64,000 nt of DNA from JAOUGY01 sp963792365 (lineage in GTDB: Bacteria > Actinomycetota > Acidimicrobiia > Spongiisociales > ZC4RG35). Within the stretch, counting starts at the first letter, position 1. The number at the start of each line of letters is the position of its first letter. Under the pieces are notes generated by a model. The model did not search any database, was not told the origin of the DNA, and was given only the letters and a program-made list of their open reading frames with translations. A program made the translations under genes and the position numbers. Location of the stretch: contig CAWBVW010000007.1 of assembly GCA_963792365.1 (NCBI GenBank), forward strand, positions 186,001-250,000, in the 5' to 3' direction. Positions 8,595 to 15,588 of this stretch are shown piece by piece.

Positions 8595-10145
8595 GTGGGT
8601 ACAGAAGCTCGTATCGAGCAGTTGAGGGCGTTGCGCGACGAGGCGCTCCATGCGGGCAGCGAACGAGCGGTCGCTCGCCAGCACGAACAAGGCAAGCTGA
8701 CCGCCCGAGAACGTATCGATCTGCTTCTCGACAAGGGCTCGTTCCAAGAAGTCGACATGATGGTGCGACATCAAGCGCGGGGTTTTGGCATCGAAGACAA
8801 ACGGCCTCCTGGCGACGCCGTGGTCACAGGCTGGGGAACGATCGACGGCCGCACCATCTTCGTGTTCGCCGAAGACTTCACAGTCTTCGGAGGGAGCCTC
8901 GGCGTGGCTGTCGCCGACAAGATCTGCAAGATCCTGGACATGGCCATGGACATGGGTGCTCCCGTCGTTGGACTCAAGGACTCCGGCGGCGCCCGGATCC
9001 AGGAGGGCGTTGCTGCGCTCGACGGTTACGGGCGGATCTTCGAACGCAACGTTCGGGCCTCGGGAGTCATCCCTCAGATCTCGGTGATCATGGGGCCATG
9101 TGCCGGCGGCGCAGTGTACTCCCCGGCGATCACGGATTTTATCTTCCAGGTCGATGGGACATCCCACATGTTCATAACCGGCCCCGACGTCATCAAGACG
9201 GTGACCGGCGAGGATGTGACCTTCGAGGAGCTGGGAGGCGCCTTCACCCATGCCTCGAAGTCTGGGGTGACCCATGTCGTTGCACCCGACGGTGAATCGG
9301 CACTGGAAACCGTCCGATACCTGCTCTCATTCGTACCGCAGAACAACATGGAGATGCCGCCGTACTTTCCACCCGCCGACAGCCGCGATCGGATGGATGA
9401 CCGGCTCGACAGCATCATCCCCGACTCCGCCAATCAGCCGTACGACATGGTGGAAGTCGTGTCGACGGTGCTCGACGATGGTGAGTTCTTCCAGGTGCAC
9501 GAGCACTTCGCGAAGAACATCATGTGTGGATTCGGACGACTCGACGGACACGCAATCGGTGTGGTTGCCAACCAGCCTGCAGTGTTGGCGGGAACGCTCG
9601 ACATAGAATCATCCGAGAAGGCAGCACGCTTCGTCAGGTTCTGCGACGCCTTCAACATCCCGATCGTGACATTCGTCGACGTCCCCGGCTTCCTTCCCGG
9701 TGTGGCGCAGGAGCACAACGGGATCATCCGGCACGGGGCGAAGCTCCTGTACGCCTATTGCGAGGCGACGGTGCCACGAGTCACCGTGATCACCCGGAAG
9801 TCCTATGGCGGGGCATACCTCGTGATGAACGCCCGGGGAATCCGCGCCGACCTCGTCTACGCCTGGCCGAGCGCCGAAATCGCCGTGATGGGCGCTCAGG
9901 GCGCCGTCAACGTCGTGTTCAGACGGGAAATCGCCGAGTCCGAAGATGTCGAGGGCCGCCGAAGCCAACTCATCCACAGTTACGAGGAACAGTTCAACAA
10001 CCCGTATCGCGCAGCGGAGCTCGGCCTCGTCGACGAGGTGATCGAGCCGAGGGAGACGCGCTCCAAGCTGATCCGGGGTCTCGACATGCTCCGGACCAAA
10101 CGCGAGGTGCTGCCACCGCGCAAGCACGGGAACATCCCGCTGTGA
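8595..10145 (+). CDS. pccB: Propionyl-CoA carboxylase beta (carboxyltransferase) subunit
   Basis: Protein of 516 aa. It transfers CO2 from carboxybiotin to propionyl-CoA, giving methylmalonyl-CoA, in complex with the biotinylated alpha subunit. The N-terminal carboxyltransferase half has DFTVFGGSLG, KDSGGARIQEGV and GPCAGGAVYSPA; the C-terminal half has VDVPGFLPG, TRKSYGGAYLVMN and MGAQGAVNVVFRRE. These are the acyl-CoA-binding and oxyanion motifs of the PccB/AccD5 family. GTG 8595 is preceded by AGGAGGAG at 8583-8590. Propionyl preference is inferred from closeness to PccB and from the methylmalonyl-CoA mutase nearby; acetyl-CoA or other acyl-CoAs remain possible. Confidence 0.92.
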   Translation: MGTEARIEQLRALRDEALHAGSERAVARQHEQGKLTARERIDLLLDKGSFQEVDMMVRHQARGFGIEDKRPPGDAVVTGWGTIDGRTIFVFAEDFTVFGGSLGVAVADKICKILDMAMDMGAPVVGLKDSGGARIQEGVAALDGYGRIFERNVRASGVIPQISVIMGPCAGGAVYSPAITDFIFQVDGTSHMFITGPDVIKTVTGEDVTFEELGGAFTHASKSGVTHVVAPDGESALETVRYLLSFVPQNNMEMPPYFPPADSRDRMDDRLDSIIPDSANQPYDMVEVVSTVLDDGEFFQVHEHFAKNIMCGFGRLDGHAIGVVANQPAVLAGTLDIESSEKAARFVRFCDAFNIPIVTFVDVPGFLPGVAQEHNGIIRHGAKLLYAYCEATVPRVTVITRKSYGGAYLVMNARGIRADLVYAWPSAEIAVMGAQGAVNVVFRREIAESEDVEGRRSQLIHSYEEQFNNPYRAAELGLVDEVIEPRETRSKLIRGLDMLRTKREVLPPRKHGNIPL

Positions 10146-10209
10146 CTCAACGGGCGCACGCCTCAGGCTTTAGGATCTTCCCGATGTTCCGACCGTCGGC
10201 TCAGTTCTG

Positions 10210-11955
10210 ATGTTCGAGTCACTCCTGGTCGCCAATCGCGGCGAGATCGCCGTGCGCGTCATCCGTTCCGCCAAGGAGATGGGTCTGAGAACCGTCGCCA
10301 TCTACTCGGAGCTCGATCGCGATGCACTTCACGTCGAACTGGCGGACGAAGCGTGGAATGTCGGCGGCGCCGCACCCGCCGACTCGTATCTCAACATGAA
10401 CCGGGTGTTGTCCGTGGCCAAAGAGGCCCGAGCTGCCGCCATCCACCCCGGATACGGCTTCTTGTCCGAGAACGCCACCTTCGCCGAACGGGTGATGGAC
10501 GCCGGAATCACTTGGGTCGGACCGCCGCCATCGGCGATCCGGGTGATGGGCGACAAGATCTCCTCGCGCAAAGCGGCGCTGGCTGCAGGGGCGCCGACGG
10601 TTCCCGGCACCGTGGAGCCGCTGACCGATCTCGATGAGATACGGAGACTCGGCGAAGAGTTCGAGTATCCGATCGCCATCAAGGCGGCCTACGGAGGCGG
10701 CGGCAAAGGACTCAGAGTCGTGTGGTCCCCCGACGAGGTCTCTGACGCCTACGACGGTGCACGGCGCGAGGCCGAGGCTTATTTCGGCAACCCCGAGGTC
10801 TACGTCGAGAAGTACATCGACAAGCCAAAGCACGTCGAGGCCCAGGTGCTGCTGGACTCGCACGCAGGAGAGCTGTTCCTCGGGGAGCGCGACTGCTCGG
10901 TCCAGCGCCGGCACCAGAAGCTCGTCGAGGAGACACCGTCACCTGCGATGACACCTGAGATCAGAGAACGCTTCGGCGAGGCGGCTCTGGCGGTCGCCCG
11001 ATCGTGCGGATACGTGAATGCCGGCACTGTCGAGTTCCTCCTCGATCAGAACGGGGACTTCTTCTTCCTCGAGATGAATACACGACTCCAGGTCGAGCAC
11101 ACGGTCACCGAGATGGTGACCGGCATCGACCTCGTCCGGGAACAGTTGCGCATCGCCGACGGAGAGAAGCTCACCACAACCGTGGTGGAGCCTCGGGGAC
11201 ACGCCATCGAGTTGCGCATCAACGCCGAGGACCCGGGACACAACTTCATTCCCTCCCCTGGACGCATCTCCGAATACCGCGAACCCATGGGCTTCGGCGT
11301 CCGCGTCGACGGGTGGGTAGGACCGAAGACCACCGTGAGCCAGTTCTATGACAATCTCATGGCAAAACTGGTCGTGTGGGGCCGCGATCGCAACGAAGCC
11401 ATCCAGCGGGCCCAACGGGCACTCGACGAGTACGTCATCCATGGAGTCGCCACCACCATTCCGGCCCATCAGATCGTTCTCGCACATCCCGACTTCGTGG
11501 CCGGACTCCATCACACCAAATGGCTCGAGAACGAAGTCGACCTGACCGCCCACGATCCGGTACCAATCGAGACCCTCCCCGAAGACGAAGCACTGACGCG
11601 CCGCAACATGACCGTGGAGGTCGGCGGACGCAGGTTCGAGGTGGCGTTCTGGGCACCGTTGGCCGGGGCGCCTGGGACCGGACCGGCCGGAACCCGGCGC
11701 AAGCCGCCGAAACTCGCCAAGAGCAGCGGCTCCGACCATTCCGACGGGATCATCACCGCCCCCATGCAGGGCACCATCGTCAAGGTCCCGGTGAATGCCG
11801 GTGAACACATCTCAGCAGGCCAAACCATCTGCGTTCTCGAAGCCATGAAAATGGAGAACGAGGTCAAGGCCCCGGCCGCCGGTGAACTCGTCGACCTCCG
11901 CGTCGAACCAGGAGACACAGTCGCCCCCGGCGACGTCATCGCCATTGTGAAGTGA
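10210..11955 (+). CDS. pccA: Acetyl-/propionyl-CoA carboxylase alpha subunit (biotin carboxylase + biotin carrier)
   Basis: Protein of 581 aa. The ATP-grasp biotin carboxylase domain occupies about residues 1-445: VANRGEIAVRVIR, IHPGYGFLSEN, the glycine-rich ATP loop AAYGGGGKGLR, FLEMNTRLQVEHTVTE. A short linker leads to the biotinyl domain at about 515-581 with EAMKMENE; the biotinylated lysine is K547. The order and length match actinobacterial AccA/PccA, without the long BT domain of larger PccA proteins. It follows pccB after 64 bp; a TAGGAT box at 10171-10176 could give it its own promoter. The stop codon lies inside a perfect hairpin (11949-11970). Confidence 0.93.
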   Translation: MFESLLVANRGEIAVRVIRSAKEMGLRTVAIYSELDRDALHVELADEAWNVGGAAPADSYLNMNRVLSVAKEARAAAIHPGYGFLSENATFAERVMDAGITWVGPPPSAIRVMGDKISSRKAALAAGAPTVPGTVEPLTDLDEIRRLGEEFEYPIAIKAAYGGGGKGLRVVWSPDEVSDAYDGARREAEAYFGNPEVYVEKYIDKPKHVEAQVLLDSHAGELFLGERDCSVQRRHQKLVEETPSPAMTPEIRERFGEAALAVARSCGYVNAGTVEFLLDQNGDFFFLEMNTRLQVEHTVTEMVTGIDLVREQLRIADGEKLTTTVVEPRGHAIELRINAEDPGHNFIPSPGRISEYREPMGFGVRVDGWVGPKTTVSQFYDNLMAKLVVWGRDRNEAIQRAQRALDEYVIHGVATTIPAHQIVLAHPDFVAGLHHTKWLENEVDLTAHDPVPIETLPEDEALTRRNMTVEVGGRRFEVAFWAPLAGAPGTGPAGTRRKPPKLAKSSGSDHSDGIITAPMQGTIVKVPVNAGEHISAGQTICVLEAMKMENEVKAPAAGELVDLRVEPGDTVAPGDVIAIVK

Positions 11956-11970
11956 GCTACCGCTCACTTC
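11949..11970 (+). terminator. Perfect 9-bp hairpin embracing the pccA stop codon
   Basis: GAAGTGAGC and GCTCACTTC flank TACC. The TGA of pccA (11953-11955) is within the left arm. No T-tract follows; the palindrome array starts 2 bp downstream. Confidence 0.55.
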
Positions 11971-11971
11971 A

Positions 11972-12246
11972 CGTACTCGGTCGGCGGCCTGGGGCCGCCT
12001 CCCTGTAAACGCCGGCGTCGCTTCGCTCGCCGGCTGTATGCGGGCAGCTGCCGCTGCCCTGTATCCGGTCGCCTTCGGCTCCCTGACCGGAACGCAGCTT
12101 CGGTTTCGGTCGAGCCGAGCGGAGCGAGGCGCATACAGCACGCCTCAGGCGTGCGTGTACAGGGCCGGAGCGAAGCGACCGGCCCGCACTACAGCGAGTG
12201 GGCGCCAGCCCACGGGCGAGTACGTGATCCGGCTCAGCCGGATCAC
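11972..12246. repeat. Palindrome-array element, copy 1 (275 bp)
   Basis: Almost the whole stretch is a string of short perfect inverted repeats: GGCGGCC/GGCCGCC (11983-11999), GCCGGCG/CGCCGGC (12011-12034), GGGCAGC/GCTGCCC (12042-12059), CCGGTC/GACCGG (12065-12090), GCACGCC/GGCGTGC (12138-12154), GGGCCGG/CCGGCCC (12162-12185), GTGGGC/GCCCAC (12198-12213) and a 10-bp stem GTGATCCGGC/GCCGGATCAC with TCA loop (12224-12246). Spacers carry TGTA three times on the left (12004, 12035, 12060) and TACA three times on the right (12134, 12158, 12190), between TACTCG (11974) and CGAGTA (12217). Copy 2 at 13631-13903 is its reverse complement with about 15 mismatches and two 1-base gaps by eye. No coding frame is credible. 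I do not recognise the family. Confidence 0.9.
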
Positions 12247-12253
12247 GCAGGGC

Positions 12254-12266
12254 TACGCTCCGGGAC
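12254..12266 (+). promoter_or_regulatory. TACGCT -10-like box before the LpdA-type gene
   Basis: TACGCT at 12254-12259 ends exactly 7 nt before GTG 12267, just outside the last hairpin of array copy 1. It predicts a leaderless mRNA. Confidence 0.55.
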
Positions 12267-13634
12267 GTGCCGATTCAGACGCAACAGGGCAAGAGATTCC
12301 TGATCCTGGGTGGCGGTCCGGCCGGCGTGGCGGCTGCCACCACCGCTGCCACGTTGGGGGCTTCGGTCACGCTGGTGGAGAAGTCGATCATCGGCGGTGC
12401 GGCGCACCTGTGGGACTGCATTCCTTCGAAGACGATGGCGGCGACCGCCATACGGGCCGATTCGATACGCAACGCGGCGAAGTTGGGGCTCATCACCGAT
12501 CCGGGTCGGATAAACCCGGCGGAACTCGCCGAACGGATTCAGACGATCTCGAACGACATCACTCGAGGGTGGGTGCAGTTGCTCGACTCTCAGGACGTCG
12601 AGATTCTTCGTGGGCACGGTCGATTCACCGGGCCGCGTTCGGCTGTCGTGTCCACGGACGAAGGTGAGGTTGCCCGCGATTTCGACCTGGCGCTCGTGTC
12701 GACCGGATCGGCTCCGAGGGTTCCCGACTGGGCCACCATCGACGGGGAGCGGGTGTTGACGACTCGCGACGCGTACGACCTTCCGACCGTTCCCGAGCAT
12801 CTGGTGGTCGTCGGGTCAGGTGTCACCGGTGTCGAGTTCGTCCACATCTTCGAGTCCCTGGGTTCGAAGGTGACGATCGTCGTCAGCCGGCAGCAGATCC
12901 TCCCGCACAGAGACGCCGAGGTGGCATCGGTGTTGGAAGAGGATTTCATCGACCGTGGTGTGAAGCTGGTCATCGGCGCCCGGGCCACCGGGATCGATCG
13001 GCTCGAAGACGGAGTTGTGGTCCACTGCGACGACGGACGGAAGGTAGAGGGCAGCCACGTGCTTCTCGCCATAGGATCGATTCCACTGACGTGGGACATC
13101 GGGCTCGACGACGCCGGTATCGAGGTGAATGGCGGGTACATCACCGTCGACGCGTATCAGAGGACCTCGGTCGAACACGTCTATGCCGCAGGCGACTGCA
13201 CGGGTCAGATGCCGCTCTCGTCGGTGGCGTCGATGCAGGGCCGCAAGATCGCGCGCCACGCGATGGGGATGCCCGTGGTGCCCATCGACTACCAGAAGGT
13301 CACCCAGGCCGTCTTCACCCAGCCCGAGATCGCCTCGGTCGGCCTCGAAGAGGTCCAGGCAGCCCAGGAAGGCCGAAAGGTCCGCACCATCAAGGTGCCC
13401 TTCGCCTCCAACGCCCGATCGGTTCTGCAGGGCTACACCCGAGGCTTCGTCAAGGTCATCTCCGACCCTGCAACCGGCGTGGTCCTCGGCGGCACCATCG
13501 TCGGCCACCGCGCTTCCGAGCTCATAGGGATCATCGCCCTGGCCGTGCAGGCGCGAGTCACCGTCGGAGTGCTCGTCGAGACCCTCATGGTCCACCCCAG
13601 TCTCAGCGAAAGCATCACCGACGCCGCTGAGTGA
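12267..13634 (+). CDS. LpdA-type pyridine nucleotide-disulfide oxidoreductase without the redox disulfide (likely NAD(P)H:quinone reductase)
   Basis: Protein of 455 aa with full FAD/NAD(P)-disulfide reductase architecture: FAD motif LILGGGPAGVAAA, NAD(P) motif VVVGSGVTGVEFV near 183, second FAD motif YAAGDCTGQMPLSS near 305 and a dimerisation domain after about 335. In dihydrolipoamide dehydrogenase the active-site pair is GG-T-C-x4-C; here it reads IIGGAAHLWDCIPSK, with Ala46 in place of the first Cys and only C51 kept. The same loss marks Mycobacterium tuberculosis LpdA (Rv3303c), an NAD(P)H:quinone reductase, so lipoamide reduction is unlikely. The gene sits alone between the two palindrome arrays, and its stop codon is inside the first hairpin of copy 2. 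The start GTG is supported by the leaderless box. Confidence 0.85.
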   Translation: MPIQTQQGKRFLILGGGPAGVAAATTAATLGASVTLVEKSIIGGAAHLWDCIPSKTMAATAIRADSIRNAAKLGLITDPGRINPAELAERIQTISNDITRGWVQLLDSQDVEILRGHGRFTGPRSAVVSTDEGEVARDFDLALVSTGSAPRVPDWATIDGERVLTTRDAYDLPTVPEHLVVVGSGVTGVEFVHIFESLGSKVTIVVSRQQILPHRDAEVASVLEEDFIDRGVKLVIGARATGIDRLEDGVVVHCDDGRKVEGSHVLLAIGSIPLTWDIGLDDAGIEVNGGYITVDAYQRTSVEHVYAAGDCTGQMPLSSVASMQGRKIARHAMGMPVVPIDYQKVTQAVFTQPEIASVGLEEVQAAQEGRKVRTIKVPFASNARSVLQGYTRGFVKVISDPATGVVLGGTIVGHRASELIGIIALAVQARVTVGVLVETLMVHPSLSESITDAAE

Positions 13635-13903
13635 TCCGGCTGAGCCGGATCACGTACTCGCTCGTGGGCTGGCGCCCACTCGCTGTATTCGGGCCGTTCG
13701 CTTCGCTCCGGCCCTGTAAACGCACGCCGGAGGCGTGCTGTATGCGCCTCGCTCCGCTCGGCTCGACCGGAACCGAAGCTGCGTTCCGGTCAGGGAGCCG
13801 CAGGCGACCGAATACAGGGCAGCGGCAGCTGCCCGTGTACAGCCGGCGAGCGCAGCGAGACGGCGAATACAGGGAGGCGGCCTCAGGCCGCCGACCGAGT
13901 ACG
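13631..13903. repeat. Palindrome-array element, copy 2 (inverted relative to copy 1)
   Basis: The hairpin order is exactly reversed from copy 1: GTGATCCGGC/GCCGGATCAC (13631-13653), GTGGGC/GCCCAC (13664-13679), GGGCCG/CGGCCC (13691-13714), GCACGCC/GGCGTGC (13722-13738), GACCGGAA/TTCCGGTC (13765-13791), CGGTC/GACCG (13787-13810), GGGCAGC/GCTGCCC (13817-13834), GCCG/CGGC (13842-13864) and GGCGGCC/GGCCGCC (13876-13892). TACTCG (13655), TGTA (13684, 13715, 13739), TACA (13813, 13838, 13868) and CGAGTA (13896) keep the same mirrored plan. Some stems keep pairing through paired changes in loops only; the stems themselves are mostly unchanged between copies. The first hairpin contains the stop of the flavoprotein gene. 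Confidence 0.9.
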
Positions 13904-13927
13904 GGCGACGGGCCAAGCCCGTCGCCC
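13903..13927 (-). terminator. Perfect 11-bp hairpin abutting the mutase stop codon
   Basis: GGGCGACGGGC and GCCCGTCGCCC flank CAA; the right arm ends on the base next to the mutase stop (13928-13930). It is not part of the shared repeat. No T-tract on the minus strand. Confidence 0.6.
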
Positions 13928-15487
13928 TCAGGGACGGTGGAGGCCGAAGATCGAGCGGAGGGCATCGGAGACTTCTCCGACGGTGGCGCCCACCAGCAGC
14001 GCTTCTTTCATCGCCGGGAGTAGGTTGGCGTCGGTCTTTGCCACCTCGGAGAGTGTGTCGAGTGCGGCTGTCAGTGCGGCGTCGTCGCGGTGCGCCTTCC
14101 ACTGCTCGAGGCGCGCCTGCTGGCCGAGCTCCAGCGCCGGATCGATCTGCATGACCGGCACAGCTGCGGGTGAGCCCTCCGTGAAGCGATTCATTCCGAC
14201 GACCACCGATTCGCCCGAGTCTTGTCGGCGGGCATCTCCATATGCGGAATCCTCGATCTCACGTTGCATGAAACCGGCTTCGATGGCACGGACCGCACCG
14301 CCCATCGCTTCGACTCGATCGTAGAGTTCGGTGGCCTTGGTCTCGAGCTCGTCTGTGAGCGCCTCCATGAAGTAGGAACCGGCGAATGGATCGACCGTGT
14401 CGGTCAATCCCGATTCGAAGGCGAGAATCTGTTGGGTCCGAAGAGCCAGCGTGGCCGACTCCTGTGTGGGAAGTCCCAGCGCCTCGTCGAACGAGTTGGT
14501 GTGGAGAGATTGGGTGCCGCCCAGCACGGCGGCCATGGCCTGCACGGTCGTCCGCACCACGTTGTTGAGCGGCTGTTGAGCCGTGAGCGTCGAGCCGGCC
14601 GTCTGCGTGTGGAAGCGCATCGCCCAGGACTTGGGGCTCTGTGCGCCGACGACCTCCTTCATGAGCCGGGCCCACATACGCCGCGCCGCCCGAAACTTGG
14701 CGATCTCCTCGAAGAAGTGGTTGTGGCAGTTCCAGAAGAACGAGAGTCGTGGAGCGAAGACGTCGACGTCCAGCCCGGCCTCGATGGCAGCCCTCACGTA
14801 GGCGATCCCATTGGCGATCGTGAAAGCGAGCTCCTGCGCGGCCGTGGCACCCGCTTCCCTGATGTGATAGCCCGATATCGAGATCGTGTTCCAGTTGGGA
14901 ATGCTGTCGGCGGCATAGGCGAAGAGGTCGGTGACCAGTCGCATCGACGGCGCCGGGGGGTAGATGTAGGTCCCGCGCGCCACGTATTCCTTCAGGATGT
15001 CGTTCTGCACGGTCCCTTTGATGGCGTCCGCTGCGACGCCCTGCTCTTCGGCCACGAGCTGGTACAGCAAGAGCAGGATCGGTGCCGTCGAGTTGATCGT
15101 CATCGAGGTCGACACCTCGGCGAGCGGCAGCCCCGCAAGCAGTCGTCGCATGTCGTCGATCGAATCGATCGCGACGCCCACCTTGCCGACCTCGCCGGCC
15201 GCCAGCTGGTGGTCTGAGTCCAATCCCATCTGCGTCGGAAGATCGAACGCCACCGACAAACCCGTCTGGCCGGCGGCCAGCAGTGATCGGAAGCGCTCGT
15301 TCGTCTCCTCGGCGGTGCCGAATCCGGCGTACTGGCGCATCGTCCAAGGTCGACCCCGATACATGCTCGGATACGGACCTCTGGTGAATGGATATGATCC
15401 AGGCGACCCGATGCGAATCGGGTCGACGGGGTCGACGTACAGCTCGGCGATTTCGATCCCTGACGAGGTGCGCACGTTTCTCTCCAC
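13928..15487 (-). CDS. mcmA: Methylmalonyl-CoA mutase large (catalytic) subunit, without the B12-binding domain
   Basis: Protein of 519 aa. It interconverts methylmalonyl-CoA and succinyl-CoA by adenosylcobalamin radical chemistry. Family motifs include GRPWTMRQYAGFGTAEETN, GLSVAFDLPTQMG, GTVQNDILKEY, TYIYPPAPSMR, ISISGYHIREAGATA and TAGSTLTAQQPLNN. The Arg and Tyr of RQYAGF are those of methylmalonyl-CoA mutases rather than isobutyryl-CoA mutases, which supports the named substrate. The length matches split mutases whose cobalamin domain is a separate small subunit; that gene and the epimerase are not in this window. GTG 15487 is preceded by TAGGTT at a 9-nt spacing. With pccBA it completes the core of propionyl-CoA entry to the TCA cycle. 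Confidence 0.92.
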   Translation of the reverse strand: MERNVRTSSGIEIAELYVDPVDPIRIGSPGSYPFTRGPYPSMYRGRPWTMRQYAGFGTAEETNERFRSLLAAGQTGLSVAFDLPTQMGLDSDHQLAAGEVGKVGVAIDSIDDMRRLLAGLPLAEVSTSMTINSTAPILLLLYQLVAEEQGVAADAIKGTVQNDILKEYVARGTYIYPPAPSMRLVTDLFAYAADSIPNWNTISISGYHIREAGATAAQELAFTIANGIAYVRAAIEAGLDVDVFAPRLSFFWNCHNHFFEEIAKFRAARRMWARLMKEVVGAQSPKSWAMRFHTQTAGSTLTAQQPLNNVVRTTVQAMAAVLGGTQSLHTNSFDEALGLPTQESATLALRTQQILAFESGLTDTVDPFAGSYFMEALTDELETKATELYDRVEAMGGAVRAIEAGFMQREIEDSAYGDARRQDSGESVVVGMNRFTEGSPAAVPVMQIDPALELGQQARLEQWKAHRDDAALTAALDTLSEVAKTDANLLPAMKEALLVGATVGEVSDALRSIFGLHRP

Positions 15488-15502
15488 GATGCGGATAACC
15501 TA
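15488..15502 (-). promoter_or_regulatory. TAGGTT box for the mutase gene
   Basis: TAGGTT (15502-15497, minus strand) ends 9 nt before the GTG start; no ribosome-binding site is seen. The 101-bp divergent region to the PBP gene holds nothing else I recognise. Confidence 0.45.
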
Positions 15503-15588
15503 GTGGCGTGTCCTCTTCGACGAGGTCGGCAACTTTCTCCTCGTGAGCGACGTTTCTTGTGCAACCCCCCCTCCCGATCGAATGAGTC

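Noticed and set aside
11972..12246. CRISPR array
   Set aside because: The units differ in sequence and each is itself palindromic; there are no identical repeats with unique spacers and no cas genes.
12011..12246. Integron attC-like cassette array around the flavoprotein gene
   Set aside because: No integrase, no R/L core sites recognised, and the two copies are inverted rather than direct.
11972..13903. Composite transposon with terminal inverted repeats
   Set aside because: No transposase frame exists in the repeats or between them, and no target duplication was visible; kept only as a possibility of movement in trans.
14222..15217. 331-codon plus-strand frame opposite the mutase gene
   Set aside because: Antisense to a fully conserved protein with all motifs; product is Arg/Val-rich noise.
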